Made by a program: the position numbers and the translations under genes | In this document: piece after piece, positions 51,214 through 59,201 of the stretch | Layout of the letters: every line of letters starts with the position of its first letter | Numbering within the stretch: position 1 is the stretch's first letter | Assembly: GCF_004402405.1 (NCBI RefSeq) | Contig: NZ_SOFE01000027.1 | Location: 32,160-96,159, forward strand | Direction of reading: 5' to 3' | From: Cryobacterium levicorallinum | GTDB taxonomy: Bacteria > Actinomycetota > Actinomycetes > Actinomycetales > Microbacteriaceae | Length of the DNA: 64,000 nucleotides | Notes under the pieces: generated by a model | Database searches by the model: none | The model's input: the letters and a program-made list of their open reading frames with translations, nothing else | Told to the model about the DNA's origin: nothing

Positions 51214-52333
51214 CGGCAGCCCACTTCTCGCCGAGCAGCGTTGCCGCTGCGGCGCTCTGGTCTTCGGTCGGAACGACGGTGTCGCTCGGCGCCTTCGGCA
51301 GCGCATCGAACAGCTCGCTATCGATGGTGCCGGCCTCGGCCATGGCCTCGGCGCGCGCCGGGCGGGCGCCGCCCGCAAGCCACAGGTTCTGTGCTTCATC
51401 GCTGTACAGGAATTCCTGCCAGAGCCGCGCTGCGGCGGGATTGGGAGCATCCTTGTTGATCGCCTGGTTGTAGTAGCCGGCGTAACCGGTGCCGTCGAAG
51501 ACGACGACCTTCCAGTTGCGCTGGCCCTCCAGCTGGGCGCCGTAGCCAACGTTGAGGTAGTCCCAGTCGAAGACCACCGGGGTCTCACCGGAGGCGACGG
51601 TTGCCGTCGTCGGGTTGACCTTCAGAAAGTTACCGGCCGCATTGAGATCGGAGAAAAAGTCAATGCCGGGCTGAAAGTCAGCGACCGTTCCGCCACTCTG
51701 CACGGTGGCGAGGCCGACAGCGGCAAACGCTGCACCAGCCTGGGTCGGGTCACCATTGATGGCCACCTTTCCCTTGTAGTCGGCGCCGAGCAGGTCGGTC
51801 AACTCCTTGGGCTCCGGAACAGCGTCGGGGTCGTAGCCCACCGACAGGTATCCGCCGTAGTCGCCGACGTAGAGGCCGGAGGCTTCCTTGAGCGCGTCGG
51901 GAATGTCGGCCCAGTTGGCAACCTGGTACGGCGCAAAGCGGTCGGTACTGGACAGGGCCACAGCCAGGCCGAGGTCGAAGACATCCGGTGCCGTGTCCTG
52001 GCCCTTGAGGTTGTCGGCGGCCTGGATCTCTTCGGCGCTGGACCCATCCGGGGACGCTTCGTTGATCGTGATGTCCGGGTATTTCTCGGCAAACAGGTCG
52101 AGAACGGCGCCATAGTTCGCCCAGTCACGCGGCAGCGCGATGACGTTCAGCTGACCTTCCGCGATGGCGGCTTCTTCGAGGCCTGCCAGATCGCCGAAGG
52201 CGCTCAAGCTGGTGGCGGTCGCTGCGTCGACGCCCGAGGCCGGAGCCTCGGCGGCCGGTGAACAGCCGCTGAGCGTGAGGGTGAGGGCCGCTGCGGCGGC
52301 CAGGGACACCATGAGAGTGCGTTTGAGTGACAA
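51203..52333 (-). CDS. ABC importer substrate-binding lipoprotein
   Basis: 376 residues from a TTG at 52333, four bases after GGAGG. Signal peptide with lipobox L-S-G-C (about residue 24). The mature part has the A-L-P-R-D-W-A-N-Y opening and W-D-Y-L-N-V-G-Y blocks of class II periplasmic binding proteins for iron, polyamine or phosphonate. It is first in the importer operon. The ligand cannot be read from sequence. Confidence 0.9.
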   Translation of the reverse strand: MSLKRTLMVSLAAAAALTLTLSGCSPAAEAPASGVDAATATSLSAFGDLAGLEEAAIAEGQLNVIALPRDWANYGAVLDLFAEKYPDITINEASPDGSSAEEIQAADNLKGQDTAPDVFDLGLAVALSSTDRFAPYQVANWADIPDALKEASGLYVGDYGGYLSVGYDPDAVPEPKELTDLLGADYKGKVAINGDPTQAGAAFAAVGLATVQSGGTVADFQPGIDFFSDLNAAGNFLKVNPTTATVASGETPVVFDWDYLNVGYGAQLEGQRNWKVVVFDGTGYAGYYNQAINKDAPNPAAARLWQEFLYSDEAQNLWLAGGARPARAEAMAEAGTIDSELFDALPKAPSDTVVPTEDQSAAAATLLGEKWAAAVQ

Positions 52334-52504
52334 TTTTCCTCCATTGTGACCGGGTCCGGAGCGTTGGATTACTGTGCGAACGCACCGGGTGAACAGATTA
52401 CGGGGCAGGGTGTGCCGGTCGCCCGACAATACGAAGGCTACATGGCCGCCACATGTTTTCCGGGTAAACACCAGGTGAACGGGGGTGCAGCTAGAGTGAG
52501 ACGA

Positions 52505-53695
52505 ATGGTCACGACAGTTTCCCCCGCACTCGCGCGGCGGATTGCGCTCGCCGCGCAGGGCTTCGGCGCGCGACCTGGATCGGCCGTCGGCATCCGTCAG
52601 CTCACGGGTCTGGTAAATCGACTCGAGCTGCTGCAGATCGACTCGGTCAACGTGTTCGAGCGCAGCCACTACCTGCCGGCCTTCAGCCGACTCGGCGCAT
52701 ATGACAAGGCCCAGCTTGATCGGTTGACCACGGGGCGCGAGGCCCGCTTTACCGAGTATTGGGCGCACGAGGCCTCCTTTCTACCGGTCGAGGTCTGGCC
52801 GCTGTTCCACTGGCGCATGCAGAACTATCGCGACCGTTCAGCGCGCACGCCCGACGATTGGTCGCACGCCAACCGGCCGATGCTCGATTGGCTCCTGGCC
52901 GAGCTCGCCGCCAACGGCCCGATGCGGGCCAGCGCAATCGAACACGACGCCAACAAGCGCAGCGGGCCCTGGTGGGGCTGGTCCGAGGTGAAGACCGGGC
53001 TGGAAATTCTGTTCCGCTGGGGTGATGTGGTCAGCGCCGGGCGCATCCGTTTTGAGCGGGTCTATGCCTTGCCAGAGCAGGTCTTCTCCCCCGAGCTGCT
53101 CGGCACTGAAATTTCTGAAGCGGATGCCCACCGCGAGTTGGTGCGCCGCTCGGCGCGCGCGCACGGGATCGGAACCGTGAAGGACTTCGCCGACTACTTT
53201 CGGCTGAAGTCGGCGCCGGCACTCTCAGCCATCCTTGAGTTGGAGGAGGCCGGCGAGTTACTCCCGGTGGAGGTTGCGGGCTGGGGCGCGCGCGCCTGGC
53301 TGCACCGCGACGCCCGGCTGCCGCGGGCCATGGACGCGCAGGCGGTCTTGTCGCCGTTCGACCCGGTGGTCTGGGAGCGTGCCCGCGCCCTGCGGCTGTT
53401 CAATTTTCACTACCGCATCGAGATCTACACGCCGCAACCAAAGCGCGTGTTCGGCTACTACTCACTGCCGATTCTGCTGGGCGACATGATCGTCGGCCGG
53501 GTCGATCTGAAGAACGACCGGCAGGCCGGCGTGCTCCGGGTGCAGTCGGCCTGGGCTGAGCCGGCGGCGCCGACGGATACCGCGGGTCGGCTCGCGCAGG
53601 TACTGCGGGAAGCCGCGCTCTGGCAGGGACTTGAGGAGGTCGTCGTCGCGCCGCGGGGAAACCTGGCTGGGGGTCTGGCCGCCGAACTGCGGTAG
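52505..53695 (+). CDS. YcaQ-like winged-helix DNA glycosylase family protein
   Basis: 396 residues from ATG 52505. The motifs L-L-Q-I-D-S-V-N-V-F-E-R-S-H-Y-L-P-A-F-S-R-L-G (in order), E-Y-W-A-H-E-A-S-F-L-P and L-S-P-F-D-P-V-V-W-E-R match the HTH_42/YcaQ family, which unhooks DNA interstrand crosslinks. The Q-x-D/Q-D-S catalytic segment is Q-I-D-S here. Role in crosslink repair is inferred from the family. It diverges from the ABC importer. Confidence 0.88.
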   Translation: MVTTVSPALARRIALAAQGFGARPGSAVGIRQLTGLVNRLELLQIDSVNVFERSHYLPAFSRLGAYDKAQLDRLTTGREARFTEYWAHEASFLPVEVWPLFHWRMQNYRDRSARTPDDWSHANRPMLDWLLAELAANGPMRASAIEHDANKRSGPWWGWSEVKTGLEILFRWGDVVSAGRIRFERVYALPEQVFSPELLGTEISEADAHRELVRRSARAHGIGTVKDFADYFRLKSAPALSAILELEEAGELLPVEVAGWGARAWLHRDARLPRAMDAQAVLSPFDPVVWERARALRLFNFHYRIEIYTPQPKRVFGYYSLPILLGDMIVGRVDLKNDRQAGVLRVQSAWAEPAAPTDTAGRLAQVLREAALWQGLEEVVVAPRGNLAGGLAAELR

Positions 53696-53737
53696 ATCTC
53701 GCCGCCGGGTTACGCCCCGATGTGCGGGAAAACTAAA

Positions 53738-54622
53738 TCAGAACTTGCTGCCCATGGCGGTCAGGCGCTCTATGCGGTCGGCGATCGGCGGGTGCGTCGC
53801 GAACAGCTTGCCCATGGCGCCCTTCTTTAGCGGGTCCGAGATCCAGAGGTGGGCCATCGAGCTGTTCTGCTTCTGCATGGGGCGACCGTATTCGCCCAGT
53901 TTGGCCAGGGCAGAAGCGAGCGCATCCGGGTGGCGCGTCGTCAACGCGCTGGTGGCATCCGCTAAATATTCGCGTTGGCGAGAGATGGCGAGCTGCACGA
54001 CGGTCGCGATGAGCGGGGCCACGATCATGGCCACGAGCCCGAAGACCATGACGACGGGGTTGCCGTTGCTGTTGTTGCTGCGGCCGAAGAACGCCATGCG
54101 CAGGAACATGTCGGAAATGAAGCCGATCGCGACAACGAGGCCGAACACGACCATCGACACGCGAATGTCGTAATTGCGCACGTGGCCGATCTCGTGGGCC
54201 ATGACGCCTTCAAGTTCGGAGTCGTCCATGATGTCGAGCAGTCCGGTGGTGGCGGCGACGATCGCGTGCTGGGGGTCGCGACCGGTGGCGAAAGCGTTCG
54301 GCGCCGGATCATTGATGATGTAGACCTCGGGCATCGGTGTGCCGGTCGTGATCGACAGGTTCTCCACGATGCGCCAGAGGCGCGGGTGGTCGGCCTTGCT
54401 GTTGACCCTGATGCCGCCGCTCATCGAGATGGCCTGGCGACCGGCGGCGTAGTACTGAATGATCACGTAGAGCGCCGTGATGACGACGGTGGCGATGAGG
54501 ATGCCGTAGCCGCCGGTACCATAGACGGCGTTGGCCAGCCAGCCGAGCCCCGCAATGATCACGAAAAACAGGATCATGATGAAAACGGTGTTGCGTTTGT
54601 TCTTAGCTATCGCGCTGTACAT
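53738..54622 (-). CDS. htpX: Membrane M48 metalloprotease HtpX
   Basis: 294 residues. Two N-terminal membrane helices, the zinc site V-M-A-H-E-I-G-H-V (about 140), two further helices and R-E-Y-L-A-D-A with the third ligand are all present. It degrades misfolded membrane proteins. It follows lemA by 13 bases, a common pairing. Confidence 0.96.
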   Translation of the reverse strand: MYSAIAKNKRNTVFIMILFFVIIAGLGWLANAVYGTGGYGILIATVVITALYVIIQYYAAGRQAISMSGGIRVNSKADHPRLWRIVENLSITTGTPMPEVYIINDPAPNAFATGRDPQHAIVAATTGLLDIMDDSELEGVMAHEIGHVRNYDIRVSMVVFGLVVAIGFISDMFLRMAFFGRSNNSNGNPVVMVFGLVAMIVAPLIATVVQLAISRQREYLADATSALTTRHPDALASALAKLGEYGRPMQKQNSSMAHLWISDPLKKGAMGKLFATHPPIADRIERLTAMGSKF

Positions 54623-54635
54623 CGGCTAAGTCCCT

Positions 54636-55202
54636 TTAGAACTGCACGCGGGGCGGCTCCGCAATCGCTGCGGAATCGGCCACCTCAAAGAACTCGCGCT
54701 CGGTGAATCCGAGGTTAACGGCGAACAAGTGGTTCGGGAACACCTTGATCTTGGTGTTCATTTCGCGCACGCCACCGTTGTAGAAACGACGCGCGGCCTG
54801 GATCTTGTCTTCGGTGTCGACGAGTTCGCCCTGCAACTGCAGGTAGTTCTGGCTGGCCTGCAGCTGCGGGTACGCCTCGGCGACGGCAAAGATGCTCTTC
54901 AGCGCAGTCTGCATGTGATTCTCAGCAGCGGATGCGTCGGCCGGGCCTTGGGCAGACAGCGTCTCGGCCCGAGCCTTGGTCACGTTTTCAAACACGTTCT
55001 TCTCGTGTGCTGCGTAGCCCTTGACCGTTTCGATCAGGTTGGGCAGCAGGTCAGCACGACGCTTGAGCATCACCGTGATGTCGCTCCACGCTTCGTCGAC
55101 CCGCACATTGAGCGTCACGAGCGAGTTGTACGTCGACCACAGGTAGATACCAGCGATGGCGACGAGTGCGACAACGATCAGAACCGGGATGAGCCATTCC
55201 AT
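54636..55202 (-). CDS. lemA: LemA family protein
   Basis: 188 residues from ATG 55202, after AAGGAGA. One N-terminal helix, then Y-N-S-L-V-T-L-N-V-R-V-D-E-A-W-S-D-I and helical L-I-E-T-V-K-G-Y-A-A-H-E, with R-E-M-N-T-K-I-K-V-F-P near the end, match LemA. It is membrane-anchored with a helical bundle outside or inside the membrane; the role is unclear but it is often linked with HtpX. Confidence 0.95.
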   Translation of the reverse strand: MEWLIPVLIVVALVAIAGIYLWSTYNSLVTLNVRVDEAWSDITVMLKRRADLLPNLIETVKGYAAHEKNVFENVTKARAETLSAQGPADASAAENHMQTALKSIFAVAEAYPQLQASQNYLQLQGELVDTEDKIQAARRFYNGGVREMNTKIKVFPNHLFAVNLGFTEREFFEVADSAAIAEPPRVQF

Positions 55203-55383
55203 GGCAGCGTCTCCTTGCAAATTGGCTTTCTAGGGTGGCACGGAGACATGAACTGGCGACAACGACCCCCGTGCGTACCTGCCAATACTAACCGCGACCC
55301 CGGAGGCTCCCACCCGCTTCCCATCACACTCCAAGCAACCTCAAGGCGTGCGGGGATTTCCCAAGGCGGCAGGGAGAGCGCGG

Positions 55384-55968
55384 TCAGCCGGGCTCTTCGA
55401 CGTCGACCAACACCTCGTTGCGACGCAGAAACCACGGTTTGAACGGCGGGTCGAATCGGGCGAATCTCGGTGACCCCAGGGCGGTGAGCCCGGCGGCGGC
55501 GAGCGCCGCGCGCAACTCCTCGACATGCTGTTCGTAACGAGTCTCACGCCAGCGGCCACCGAACCGCAGTGCAGCGACCAGTGCGGACGGTACCGTTCTC
55601 AGTTGCACTTTGGGGTCGGTGGGTTGCGGCGCCGTTTGCGCCGTCAGCTCCTCGGGCAGCACGAAAGCAACCTGGAACTGCGCACTGCCCACTCGATTTG
55701 ACGGGTGCGTCACAGGCTGTTGCAGCACGGGCGCGGTCATCGCGATCTTTTCTGCCGCACCGGTCTGCACCACTGGCGCGGTCATGGCCACCTTCCGGCG
55801 GGACTGGTTTGCCCCGCTGATGTAGGCAAACAGGTATCGGAAAGCACGGTTGCCGGCGTCTTCGAAAGGGCCATCCGTGGTGACTTCGGCCAAGAGATGG
55901 GCTGGGTATCGGCGAAGTTCGAAATCGTCGTAGGAGTGCAGGACGTGGTAGGGCTGCTGCTTGGTCAC
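55384..55968 (-). CDS. SOUL heme-binding family protein
   Basis: 194 residues from GTG 55968. Y-D-D-F-E-L-R-R-Y-P-A and the duplicated V-A-M-T-A-P-V / I-A-M-T-A-P-V blocks are the SOUL signature, with R-R-N-E-V at the C-terminus. Heme or tetrapyrrole binding is known for eukaryotic members; the bacterial role is not known. It diverges from the ABC-2 exporter genes. Confidence 0.92.
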   Translation of the reverse strand: MTKQQPYHVLHSYDDFELRRYPAHLLAEVTTDGPFEDAGNRAFRYLFAYISGANQSRRKVAMTAPVVQTGAAEKIAMTAPVLQQPVTHPSNRVGSAQFQVAFVLPEELTAQTAPQPTDPKVQLRTVPSALVAALRFGGRWRETRYEQHVEELRAALAAAGLTALGSPRFARFDPPFKPWFLRRNEVLVDVEEPG

Positions 55969-56075
55969 GCCCCGAAATTACTGCAGGTGGCTGGGTACCC
56001 GCTTTCAACGTGAAGCACCGCGGAATCGCCCATTGTGGGCTTGACAGGAAATGTGCAGCGGCGGAGAGTTCGGAC

Positions 56076-56825
56076 ATGGTGAACACATCCGCCCCCGCGG
56101 TAGACGTGACCGATTTACACGTGCGACGGGGAAAGCATCCGGTGCTGCGTGGGCTTACCGTCACTGTTCCCCGCGGAGTCGTGGTGGGGCTGCTCGGCCC
56201 GAGCGGATGCGGCAAAACCACGCTCCTGAGAGCGATCGTCGGCGTGCAGGTGGTGCAGTCCGGCACAGTCACGGTGCTCGGCCTGCCAGCTGGCGCCGCC
56301 CCGCTTCGGCACCGCGTGGGCTATGTGACACAGGATGCGAGCGTCTACGACGACCTCACCGTGCGGCAGAATCTGCACTATTTTCGCGCCGTGCTCGGTG
56401 CCCCGCGCCGGGACGTCGACCGGGTGTTGGCCCTGACCGATCTCACGGCACAGGCCAGCCAGCTCGTCGGATCGCTCTCCGGCGGACAGCGCAGCCGGGT
56501 CTCGCTGGCCGGAGCGCTGCTCGGCTCTCCCGATCTGCTCGTGCTCGACGAACCGACCGTCGGACTCGACCCCGTGCTGCGGGTCGAGCTGTGGACACTG
56601 TTCCATCAACTCGCCGCCGTCGGAACGAGTCTGCTGGTCTCCAGCCACGTGATGGACGAGGCCAACCGGTGCGACCGGTTGCTGCTCATGCGGGACGGCG
56701 AGATTCTGGCCGATGACACTCCGGCGGGGCTGCTCGCCGCGACCGGAACCAGCGATACCGAGGGGGCGTTTCTGGCGCTGATCGCGCAGCATCCGCTCGG
56801 CGAAGCCACTGGGAGCGTCTCATGA
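56076..56825 (+). CDS. ABC-2 exporter ATPase subunit
   Basis: 249 residues from ATG 56076, after GGAGAG. Walker A G-P-S-G-C-G-K-T-T, signature L-S-G-G-Q-R-S-R and Walker B L-L-V-L-D-E-P-T-V-G-L-D are intact. The D-E-P-T-V-G-L-D form is typical of drug or polyketide-type ABC-2 exporters. The stop overlaps the permease start by four bases. The substrate is unknown. Confidence 0.93.
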   Translation: MVNTSAPAVDVTDLHVRRGKHPVLRGLTVTVPRGVVVGLLGPSGCGKTTLLRAIVGVQVVQSGTVTVLGLPAGAAPLRHRVGYVTQDASVYDDLTVRQNLHYFRAVLGAPRRDVDRVLALTDLTAQASQLVGSLSGGQRSRVSLAGALLGSPDLLVLDEPTVGLDPVLRVELWTLFHQLAAVGTSLLVSSHVMDEANRCDRLLLMRDGEILADDTPAGLLAATGTSDTEGAFLALIAQHPLGEATGSVS

Positions 56826-57556
56826 CGCCGCAACGCACCCTCGCGACGGCCGGCCGGGTGCTCAGCCAGGTGCGACATGACCCGCGCACGATCGTGCTGC
56901 TACTCGTGGTGCCGAGCCTGCTGATCGGGCTGCTGGCCTGGATTTTCTCGGACACTCCCGTGTTCGCCACGATCGGACCGGGCATGATCGCCCTGTTTCC
57001 GTTCATCGTGATGTTTCTCGTGACCAGCATCACAACCCTGCGCGAACGCCGCACCGGCACGCTCGAGCGTCTACTGTCGATGCCGCTCGGCAAGGGCGAC
57101 CTGATTCTCGGCTACACGCTCGCGTTCGGGCTGCTCGCCGTGGCCCAATCGGCCGTCGCGGTCGGGTTTGCGGTGTGGGTGTGCGGGCTCGAGATCAGCG
57201 GATCGATCTGGTTGTTGCTCGCGGTCGCGGTGGCCGATGCGGTGCTCGGCACGTCCCTCGGCCTGCTGGCGAGCGCGTTCGCCCGAACGGAGTTTCAGGT
57301 CGTGCAGTTCATGCCGGCGCTGGTGTTTCCGCAGATTCTGCTCGGCGGCATTTTTCTGCCGCGCGAGCAGCTCCCCGATGTGCTGCGAATGATCAGCGAC
57401 TGGTTGCCGCTGTCGCACGCGATCGATGCGCTGCAGGCGGTCGCGGCCGATTCGCAGGACGCCGCCTATGTCGGCGGGGAAGTGCTCATCATCGGAGCGT
57501 GGGTTGTGGGCGCCGTCGTGCTCGGGTCGGTGACGCTGCGGCGGCGCACGCCGTAG
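56822..57556 (+). CDS. ABC-2 exporter permease subunit
   Basis: 244 residues with six hydrophobic helices. R-E-R-R-T-G-T-L-E-R-L-L-S-M-P is the ABC-2 coupling-loop motif, with L-L-G-G-I-F-L-P-R-E-Q-L-P in the later loop and a basic C-terminus. It pairs with the ATPase upstream through an ATGA overlap. It ends ten bases before the convergent GH1 gene. Confidence 0.93.
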   Translation: MTPQRTLATAGRVLSQVRHDPRTIVLLLVVPSLLIGLLAWIFSDTPVFATIGPGMIALFPFIVMFLVTSITTLRERRTGTLERLLSMPLGKGDLILGYTLAFGLLAVAQSAVAVGFAVWVCGLEISGSIWLLLAVAVADAVLGTSLGLLASAFARTEFQVVQFMPALVFPQILLGGIFLPREQLPDVLRMISDWLPLSHAIDALQAVAADSQDAAYVGGEVLIIGAWVVGAVVLGSVTLRRRTP

Positions 57557-57565
57557 TTGGCCGCC

Positions 57566-59026
57566 TCAGCGATTGGTCAGCGCGTGTTGCAGCCAACGGT
57601 AGCTCGACTTGGGCGTGCGCGTGCGGCGGTCGTCGGCGAAGTCGACGTGTACCAGACCGGTCGGCTGGGTGTAGCCGTCATCCCATTCGAATCCGTCGAG
57701 CAGCGACCAGAACGCCACACCGGCGAGGTCGACGGCAGCGGCCGGGGCTCCGGTCGCGGTGGCGTCGAGGGCGGCCACGAGGTGTTCGGCCAGATAGTCG
57801 ATGCGGGCGGGATCGTGCACCTGGTGGCGGGCATCCGCCTGGTCCCAGAAGGCGCCGCCGGCTAGTGAGAGGTAGACGGGGGGCAGGTCGGGGTAGCGTT
57901 CGGCCAGTTCGGAGAGCGCCACGGCGAGGTACCCGGGAGCGTTAACGTCGCCGGTGGAGGTCGTGGGGTGTTCGCGGAACGGCTCGAGGTGGAATGGCCA
58001 TGAGGTGACGGGGATCGGCTGGCCGTCGGGGGTCTTCAGCACCGTCGCACCGGCGGCGATTCGGGCCGGCCCCGTGTAGCTCAGCCCGTAGAAGTCGAGC
58101 GGCTGCTGGATCGTGCGCAGGTCGGCGGGGTCTGCTTCGAGCAGGGTGCGTAGTTCGACCGCGAATGGTTCGAGCGGGTCTGGATAGTGGCCGAGCAGCA
58201 CCGGGTCGGCGAACAGGCGGTTCTGCAGCAGGTCGTAGAGGACCGCATAGGAGCGGTCCTGATCGCGGTCGGTCGCTGATTGCACCGGGGTGTGGGAGTT
58301 GACCAGACCGATGCGTCCGCGCACGTCGGCGGCGCGCAGGCCCTGCACGGCAAGACCGTGCGCGAGCAGCTGATGGTGCGCGGTGGGCAGCGCGTCGAAA
58401 AGCAGGGTGCGACCGGGTGCGTGGGTGCCGAGCGCGTAGCCCCTGGTGGTGACCGTGGCTGGCTCATTGAGGGTGACCCAGGCGTCGATGCGGTCACCGA
58501 ACGCCTCCCCCACGGCATGGGCGTAGTCGGCGAAACGGCCGGCGGTGTCGCGGTTCAGCCAGCCGCCCCGCAGGGCAGCCGGCAGATCCCAGTGCGAGAG
58601 AGTGGCGGTAGAACGGATGCCGTCGGCCAGCAACGCATCCAGCAACCGATCGTAGAACGCGAGTCCGTTGCGGTTGAGGGGGCCGCGGCCCTCGGGCTGC
58701 AACCTGGTCCAGCCCAGCGAGAAGCGGTAGGCATCGACGCCGAGGTCGCGCAGAATGGCGGCATCCGCTTCGTAATTCTTGATGTGGTCAGCCGAAACGG
58801 AGGCGTTCGAGCCATCGCGGATGCGTCCGGATCTTTGACTGAAGGAATCCCAGACGCTGTCGCCACGGCCGCCGTCGCGAGCGGCTCCCTCGATCTGAAA
58901 GGCGGACGTGGCGACGGCCACCTCGAACCCGGTCGGCAGGCCATCGCCGAGCTCGCCGGCGCGGTGTTCCCAGTCCCGGGCAGCGACGGCGCGTGTGGAG
59001 GCGGGGGTGCGGGGCGTGGGATTCAT
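57566..59026 (-). CDS. GH1 glycosidase homologue with altered nucleophile motif
   Basis: 486 residues from ATG 59026, after GGAG. A-T-S-A-F-Q-I-E-G-A starts the GH1 barrel, and V-T-L-N-E-P-A keeps the acid/base Glu. Y-R-F-S-L-G-W-T-R-L-Q-P-E-G and L-D-G-F-E-W-D-D-G-Y are also normal. The nucleophile segment, normally I-T-E-N-G, is L-S-L-A-G-G, so the catalytic Glu is replaced by Leu. It cannot hydrolyse by the usual retaining mechanism. It may be a non-hydrolytic relative, use another route, or be decaying; the rest of the frame is intact. Confidence 0.85.
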   Translation of the reverse strand: MNPTPRTPASTRAVAARDWEHRAGELGDGLPTGFEVAVATSAFQIEGAARDGGRGDSVWDSFSQRSGRIRDGSNASVSADHIKNYEADAAILRDLGVDAYRFSLGWTRLQPEGRGPLNRNGLAFYDRLLDALLADGIRSTATLSHWDLPAALRGGWLNRDTAGRFADYAHAVGEAFGDRIDAWVTLNEPATVTTRGYALGTHAPGRTLLFDALPTAHHQLLAHGLAVQGLRAADVRGRIGLVNSHTPVQSATDRDQDRSYAVLYDLLQNRLFADPVLLGHYPDPLEPFAVELRTLLEADPADLRTIQQPLDFYGLSYTGPARIAAGATVLKTPDGQPIPVTSWPFHLEPFREHPTTSTGDVNAPGYLAVALSELAERYPDLPPVYLSLAGGAFWDQADARHQVHDPARIDYLAEHLVAALDATATGAPAAAVDLAGVAFWSLLDGFEWDDGYTQPTGLVHVDFADDRRTRTPKSSYRWLQHALTNR

Positions 59027-59201
59027 CAGGGTGCGGCTCTCCTCGGCGGTCTCATGCTGGGCATCCGCTTCGTATAAAGGGTGTCATGTTTACCGGCGGG
59101 CGGCGACAGCGAGAAGAATTCCCTCGGTTTGTTACATTCTGCGGGCGCGGGAGGTTGACTTTACCGCCCTCTGCCCATCAAATTGGGGCAGGGGGTGAGT
59201 C

